Source: Ornithinibacillus sp047228935 (GTDB lineage Bacteria; Bacillota; Bacilli; Bacillales; Amphibacillaceae). Taken from it: a stretch of DNA of 64,000 nucleotides. The stretch lies in contig NZ_JBFEGG010000002.1 in assembly GCF_047228935.1 (NCBI RefSeq), forward strand, positions 248,001 to 312,000, in the 5' to 3' direction. The stretch's first letter is position 1. Each line of letters opens with the position of its first letter. The position numbers were made by a program, and so were the translations under genes. The notes beneath the pieces were generated by a model, which saw nothing but the letters and a program-made list of their open reading frames with translations, had not been told where the DNA came from and searched no databases. This document shows positions 60,062 to 64,000 of this stretch, piece after piece.

Positions 60062-60679
60062 ATGATGAATAAACAGCTTTTACGCAAATATTTCATAATG
60101 GGAAGTCAAAATTGTAGTAAAGATCCTGTAAGAATTCTTGAAGAAGCTCTAGAGGCAGGAATTACTGCGTTCCAATTCCGTGAGAAGGGAATAGGCTCTC
60201 TACAGGGAAAAGAGAAGGTGGAGCTTGGAAAGAAATTAAGAGAGGTTTGTAAAAGGTATCAAACTCCTTTTATTTTAAATGATGATATTGAATTAGCTGA
60301 CATTCTTGAGGTGGATGGACTACATGTTGGGCAAGACGATCAACCGGTGGAAAAAATTCGCAAAGCGTATCCTGATTTAATGATTGGATTGTCGATTTCC
60401 AATCAAGAAGAGCTTCAGCGTAGCCCTATTCATTTAGTTGACTATATTGGAGCAGGCCCTATTTTTCCTACTACAACCAAAACTGATGCGAAAAAAGCAG
60501 TTGGAGTTAAGTGGATTCAAACGTTGCGCAATCAATATCCCCATCTTCCTATTGTTGGAATCGGTGGTATACAAATTGATAATGCTAATTCTGTCATGGA
60601 AGCTGGAGCCGATGGGGTTGCTGTAATTTCTGCGATTACGGAAGCTACGGATATTAAAGTAAGTGTGGAGAAACTATAA
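60062..60679 (+). CDS. thiE: Thiamine-phosphate synthase ThiE
   Basis: The 205-residue TIM-barrel protein has FQFREKGIG, FILNDDIELAD, GLHVGQDDQP, GAGPIFPTTTKTDA and VGIGGI, the ThiE set. It joins HMP-pyrophosphate and thiazole phosphate to form thiamine phosphate. With tenA, thiD and thiM it completes the salvage pathway; de novo genes such as thiC or thiG are not in this window. It follows thiM by three bases. Confidence 0.95.
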   Translation: MMNKQLLRKYFIMGSQNCSKDPVRILEEALEAGITAFQFREKGIGSLQGKEKVELGKKLREVCKRYQTPFILNDDIELADILEVDGLHVGQDDQPVEKIRKAYPDLMIGLSISNQEELQRSPIHLVDYIGAGPIFPTTTKTDAKKAVGVKWIQTLRNQYPHLPIVGIGGIQIDNANSVMEAGADGVAVISAITEATDIKVSVEKL

Positions 60680-60682
60680 GGA

Positions 60683-60724
60683 AAACAAATGGTTCCATTA
60701 CCTAAAGGATGGAACCATTTGTTT
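60683..60724. terminator. Bidirectional terminator
   Basis: AAACAAATGGTTCCAT and ATGGAACCATTTGTTT form a 16-bp stem between the thiamine operon and the convergent kinase gene. Confidence 0.9.
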
Positions 60725-60738
60725 CGTTATTTCTTTAT

Positions 60739-62100
60739 TTACTGACTGATGGGGATGTAAACCGTAAAGGTAGAACCTACACCTTCTTCGCTTTCTACCC
60801 CAACACTAAAATTGTGAATGGATAGGATTTTCTTAACAATAGATAACCCAAGTCCGTTTCCTTCAATCGAACGATTTCTTGACCTGTCCACCTTATAAAA
60901 ACGGGCAAAAAGATTTGGCAGTGCTTCTTTCGGGATACCAATTCCATAATCCTTCACAACTACTGTGATCTTACTTCCAATTATATTAATCGCTATTTCG
61001 ATTACTCCATTTTCATCTGAATACTTAATTGCATTCGTAATCAAATTTAACCAGACCTGCTCCATTAAATCTTTATCCGCATAGATTTCCACTGGCTCAA
61101 GGTCTAACTGAATATCAATATGCTTTTTATTCCACTGTGGTTCTGTCGTTAGCACAGAATTTCGGATTTGTTCATCTAATCGATAAGAAACTGGATGATA
61201 TGGATGATGCTCCGAGTCAAGGGAAGCAATGCGCAATAAGTTCTCACTTAACCGCGACATCCTTTCAATCTCTTGATAAATAATGTGTAAGTATTCCTTT
61301 TGATTTTCTTTAGGTACAACATCGTCCATAATCGCCTTCGTAAACCCTTTAATAGACGTTAATGGCGATTGAATTTCGTGTGACACATTACTTACAAAGT
61401 CAGCACGCATCGTATCAATCTTCTCTATCTCCGAAGTCATGTGGTTAAAGCTATCGATTAACTCGCCAACTTCATCCCGATGTTTACCTTTTTGTTTATC
61501 CACCCTTACGGAAAAATCACCTTTTGCAATTTGACGTGCAGCAAAGGTTAATTTTCGAATTGGATTGACTAAGTAACGCGAAGCAAGGAAAATCAATAAG
61601 CTTCCAACTAATAAAACTAATAATAATGATATAAAAATCCCCTGTTGCAAGTCCTCAAATTCATCTTCATAATCAATTCGAGCGATTAAAGCGTACTGTT
61701 CTCCAGAAACATTTATTGGAACACCAACAATTCTAGCTGACCTATTATTTTTATCTACTAATACGACAGGGTCATCAAAGGAGTGACTTAATATTTCCTC
61801 AACATCTTCCATCCGAATGGGGATAGAGGACTCCCCCTTCTTTTTATAAAAAACATCTTCCCCATTCGTTATTAACACTTCAAAATCAATGTCATCAAAC
61901 TCTTCCATCAATTGTGGAATATTCTCTGGACCAGTCATTTGAATAACTTCCGCTAAGCCAATAGAAATTTTCGATAGCTCTTCTTTAAAAATAACTTCTT
62001 GATTAACTGAGTAAGGTGTTAAGACGTAGGACAAGCAGATACTTACGATAACAACAGAAATAAAGGTACCTACTATTTTTAAGTACAAGCTTCTAAACAT
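60739..62100 (-). CDS. Sensor histidine kinase
   Basis: The 453-residue protein has membrane segments at ~9-29 and ~156-176 around an extracytoplasmic sensor of ~125 residues, a HAMP domain, HisKA with the phospho-acceptor in FVSNVSHEIQSPLTSIKG, and the ATPase motifs NLITNAIKYS, KDYGIGIP and GNGLGLSIVKK. HEIQSP is an uncommon variant of the HELRTP box. It overlaps the response-regulator gene by eight bases. It is not clearly PhoR, WalK or ResE. The signal is unknown; a heme-sensor (HssS-like) relation is possible but unproven. Confidence 0.9.
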   Translation of the reverse strand: MFRSLYLKIVGTFISVVIVSICLSYVLTPYSVNQEVIFKEELSKISIGLAEVIQMTGPENIPQLMEEFDDIDFEVLITNGEDVFYKKKGESSIPIRMEDVEEILSHSFDDPVVLVDKNNRSARIVGVPINVSGEQYALIARIDYEDEFEDLQQGIFISLLLVLLVGSLLIFLASRYLVNPIRKLTFAARQIAKGDFSVRVDKQKGKHRDEVGELIDSFNHMTSEIEKIDTMRADFVSNVSHEIQSPLTSIKGFTKAIMDDVVPKENQKEYLHIIYQEIERMSRLSENLLRIASLDSEHHPYHPVSYRLDEQIRNSVLTTEPQWNKKHIDIQLDLEPVEIYADKDLMEQVWLNLITNAIKYSDENGVIEIAINIIGSKITVVVKDYGIGIPKEALPNLFARFYKVDRSRNRSIEGNGLGLSIVKKILSIHNFSVGVESEEGVGSTFTVYIPISQ

Positions 62101-62767
62101 GACTTTCCTCCAAGCGGTATCCTAATCCTCTAACCGTTGTAATCGTTATATCCTGAAATTCCTCTAATTGTTCTCTTATACGTTTAATGTGGACATCAAC
62201 CGTCCGCTCATCACCTTCGTAATCATATCCCCAGATTTTTTCAATTAATTGATTACGGGTAAAAATTTTCCCAGGTGAACTAGCTAAAACGGCTAGCAAT
62301 TCACATTCTTTCCGTTTTAAGGTAACCGATTTATCACCTGATTGTACTACTAATTTCTCTTTATCAATAATTGTATTAGTAACTTTCACGGTTGTTTCCG
62401 AACGGATATTATACCTTTTTAATAAGGCTTCCACACGCAGGATTAATTCAACCGGATCAAATGGTTTTACGAGGTAATCATCTGTTCCTGCACGAAAGCC
62501 TTTTACTTTATCCTGCGACTCGCCTTTTGCCGTCACCATTAAAATAGGAATATCTAAGAAAGAACGGATGTCTTCTGTAAGCTCATAACCATCAATATGT
62601 GGCATCATCACATCGACAATAGCTAAATCAATTTTCTCTTTACCAAGTAAACCAAGAGCCTCTCCGCCATCTTCCGCCTCTATTACACCATAATTACTGT
62701 TTTCCAAATATAAACGAATTAACTTCCGGATATGTGCATCGTCATCTACAACTAGAATTGTATTCAT
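62093..62767 (-). CDS. OmpR-family response regulator
   Basis: The 224-residue protein has a receiver domain with acidic pocket VDDD and phospho-acceptor Asp52 or so in IVDVMMPHIDG, the KPF switch lysine in YLVKPFDP, and a winged-helix DNA-binding domain ending GDERTVDVHIKRIREQLEE and TTVRGLGYRLE. The GYDYEGDERTVDVHIKR stretch is similar to HssR-type regulators. It is the first gene of the two-component operon; targets are unknown, but the CAP-domain lipoprotein gene is divergent from it. Confidence 0.92.
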   Translation of the reverse strand: MNTILVVDDDAHIRKLIRLYLENSNYGVIEAEDGGEALGLLGKEKIDLAIVDVMMPHIDGYELTEDIRSFLDIPILMVTAKGESQDKVKGFRAGTDDYLVKPFDPVELILRVEALLKRYNIRSETTVKVTNTIIDKEKLVVQSGDKSVTLKRKECELLAVLASSPGKIFTRNQLIEKIWGYDYEGDERTVDVHIKRIREQLEEFQDITITTVRGLGYRLEESHV

Positions 62768-62922
62768 CTTCGTTCACTTCCTATTTTTTTACTAATTTCA
62801 GTTTATCGCAGGACGACGTAACCGTAAATTCTGAGGTACGCATGATAAAAAGCAAAATTTATTATCAATATTTTCCCAGATATGACTAATACTATGAGCA
62901 AACAAAAAAAGGAGTGATAAAA

Positions 62923-63708
62923 TTGAAAGGCAATATAGTCAAACTACTTTTTGGAATCTTGCTGGTCTTCGTGCTTACTGCATGTAATGCCGATAATGCG
63001 AATGAGGCAAACCGTAATAATGACAATCCAAATATCTCCAGTATGAGTACTGATCAAACTAGCGATGATTACCCTCATACACAGCCAGTGAAAAAACAGG
63101 AAGCGAAATATGAATTCCGCGAAGTACCACAAGGGCAAGATGTCCCTGATGGAGACCGAGTACCGAATACAAACAACATTTCCATTAGGTCACCTGAGCT
63201 ACAAATGCCTCAGCAAAACCAGGCAGAACAGGCTCCTCAACAGGGGAATCAAACTCCTGAACAAGGTGGACAAACACCGCAGCAAGGCGGGCAAGCACCA
63301 CAACAAGGGCAACAGGAAGGTAATTACGGTTTAAGTAAATTTGAAAATGATGTCGTAACATTAACGAACAAGGAAAGAACACAAGCAGGATTAAATCCTT
63401 TAGAAATTGATACAGCCTTAAGCCAAGTAGCTCGCGAGAAATCGAATGATATGCAGGCAAAAAACTATTTTTCACATACAAGTCCTACCTATGGTTCACC
63501 TTTTGATATGATGCGCGACTTTGGAATTTCGTACCGCTCTGCCGGTGAGAACATTGCTGCCGGACAACAGACTCCAGAGGAAGTAGTGCAAGCATGGATG
63601 AACAGCCAAGGCCACCGCGAAAACATCCTAAATGCCAATTTCACGCACATCGGAGTTGGCTATGAATCCGGTGGAAACCATTGGACACAGATGTTTATTG
63701 CGAAGTAG
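62923..63708 (+). CDS. CAP/SCP-domain lipoprotein (YkwD-like)
   Basis: The 261-residue protein has a lipoprotein signal (VFVLTAC, Cys21), a Pro/Gln/Gly low-complexity linker with several QQGGQ-type repeats (about 95-130), and a CAP domain (LTNKERTQAGLNPLEID, NYFSHTSPTYG, SAGENIAAG, WMNSQGHRENILN, HIGVGYESGGNHWTQMF). CAP proteins of this kind in Bacilli are exported; the function is undefined, and the linker suggests a wall-spanning stalk. TTG at 62923 is preferred, eight bases after AAAAGGAG; the GTG at 62914 is within the ribosome site. Confidence 0.88.
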   Translation: MKGNIVKLLFGILLVFVLTACNADNANEANRNNDNPNISSMSTDQTSDDYPHTQPVKKQEAKYEFREVPQGQDVPDGDRVPNTNNISIRSPELQMPQQNQAEQAPQQGNQTPEQGGQTPQQGGQAPQQGQQEGNYGLSKFENDVVTLTNKERTQAGLNPLEIDTALSQVAREKSNDMQAKNYFSHTSPTYGSPFDMMRDFGISYRSAGENIAAGQQTPEEVVQAWMNSQGHRENILNANFTHIGVGYESGGNHWTQMFIAK

Positions 63709-63741
63709 TTGATGAAAGCTTATCCATATAAATAACTAATG

Positions 63742-63778
63742 GCATACCATATCACAGGTTGATTGGTATGCTTTTTTA
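63742..63778 (+). terminator. Terminator of the CAP-domain gene
   Basis: GCATACCA and TGGTATGC pair and are followed by TTTTTT. Confidence 0.85.
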
Positions 63779-63888
63779 GTTCTTGAATGTACATCATTTT
63801 TTAAAGATTACGAAAATATTGTGTTAAACTAGTATGGATAAAAGTAAGTACTTTAAAGCGTCAGAACTTATATTAAAGGAGTGAATGT

Positions 63889-64000
63889 ATGTCACGCATT
63901 AAGGAGCTTTTAGTAGATCAATTTTTAGCAAACGCTAACGACCCTAGCTGGTATCTCCCATTCGCTGATGCAGTTGAAGATGTCTCAGAAAAAGAAGCAT
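63889..64000 (+). CDS. DinB-like protein, 5' end only
   Basis: An ATG seven bases after AAAGGAG opens a frame that runs off the window edge (37 codons seen: MSRIKELLVDQFLANAN, then WYLPFADAVEDVSEKEA). The spacing of the first helix and the WY-P-F-A segment are typical of DinB-superfamily four-helix proteins, many of which bind a metal with three His. Too little is present to confirm the His residues. Confidence 0.6.
   Translation, partial: MSRIKELLVDQFLANANDPSWYLPFADAVEDVSEKEA

Noticed and set aside
60739..62767. PhoPR as the identity of the two-component system
   Set aside because: A pst Pho box is present in the window, but the kinase lacks the PhoR PAS layout and has an HEIQSP box; proximity is about 20 kb, so there is no support for this name.
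1..64000. tRNA, rRNA, transposase, integrase or prophage genes
   Set aside because: None was seen on either strand; the only repeated DNA is the two intergenic families described.

Overview
The window looks like a stretch of a low-GC, endospore-forming Bacillaceae chromosome. Supporting signs are SASP-H genes, a CwlC-type amidase, Spx, YpjP/YugP/DUF3219/DUF5392-type proteins, B. subtilis-style PurR and PhoP boxes, strong AGGAGG ribosome sites and frequent TTG/GTG starts. The Oceanobacillus/Virgibacillus branch is my best guess, but that is inference from overall gene style. I see no rRNA, tRNA, prophage, transposase or CRISPR. Most of the window is ordinary core or near-core chromosome; the unusual material is mostly in intergenic repeats and a few lineage-type proteins.

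Layout. 1-4.4 kb: tail of an unidentified gene; a leftward block of hotdog thioesterase, DUF3219, LytTR regulator and acetyl-CoA hydrolase/CoA-transferase with a candidate cre site; htpX. 4.5-13 kb: SIMPL protein, a secreted protein of six 28-residue repeats, a type II NADH dehydrogenase-like enzyme, a coiled-coil protein, a 48-aa protein, an FAD dehydrogenase, an ECF sigma/anti-sigma pair with its own ECF-type promoter, and a CDGSH protein. 13-20 kb: FAH-family enzyme, GNAT, sporulation-type amidase, DJ-1/PfpI protein, TetR plus ABC-2 exporter, HAD phosphatase, YdeI/OmpD-associated protein. 20-24.8 kb: guaC under two PurBoxes, repeats, spx, a phosphoesterase with an SH3-like tail, a CDP-alcohol phosphatidyltransferase. 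25-31 kb: five-gene oligopeptide ABC importer. 31-38 kb: DUF4188/PadR pair, MFS transporter, two SHOCT-like small proteins, a LysM-TolB protein, a chemoreceptor. 38-42 kb: pstSCAB behind a four-repeat Pho box. 42-49 kb: YpjP, two tandem SASP-H genes, lipoprotein, glycosyltransferase plus PAP2 phosphatase, GyrI-like protein, D-Ala-D-Ala carboxypeptidase, FMN reductase. 49-57 kb: pentapeptide protein, AraC regulator, CNNM/CorC protein, TraB protein, a degenerate Spx paralogue, small membrane proteins, YugP peptidase. 57-60.7 kb: thiamine salvage operon (thiW, tenA, thiD, thiM, thiE) with two TPP riboswitches. 60.7-64 kb: two-component system, CAP-domain lipoprotein, start of a DinB-like gene.

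How the parts work together. Several regulatory circuits can be read directly: phosphate starvation (Pho box to pst), purine control of GMP reductase (PurBoxes to guaC), thiamine control (two TPP riboswitches, one for uptake and one for salvage enzymes), an autoregulated ECF sigma module, and candidate carbon catabolite sites before three redox/acetate genes.

The most unusual structure is a family of four interspersed intergenic elements (about 230-470 bp) with terminal and internal inverted repeats, one carrying a 56-bp tandem triplication, plus a second family of 52-bp tandem repeats at two loci. One internal stem shows a compensatory base change between copies, which argues that the elements fold as RNA or DNA hairpins.
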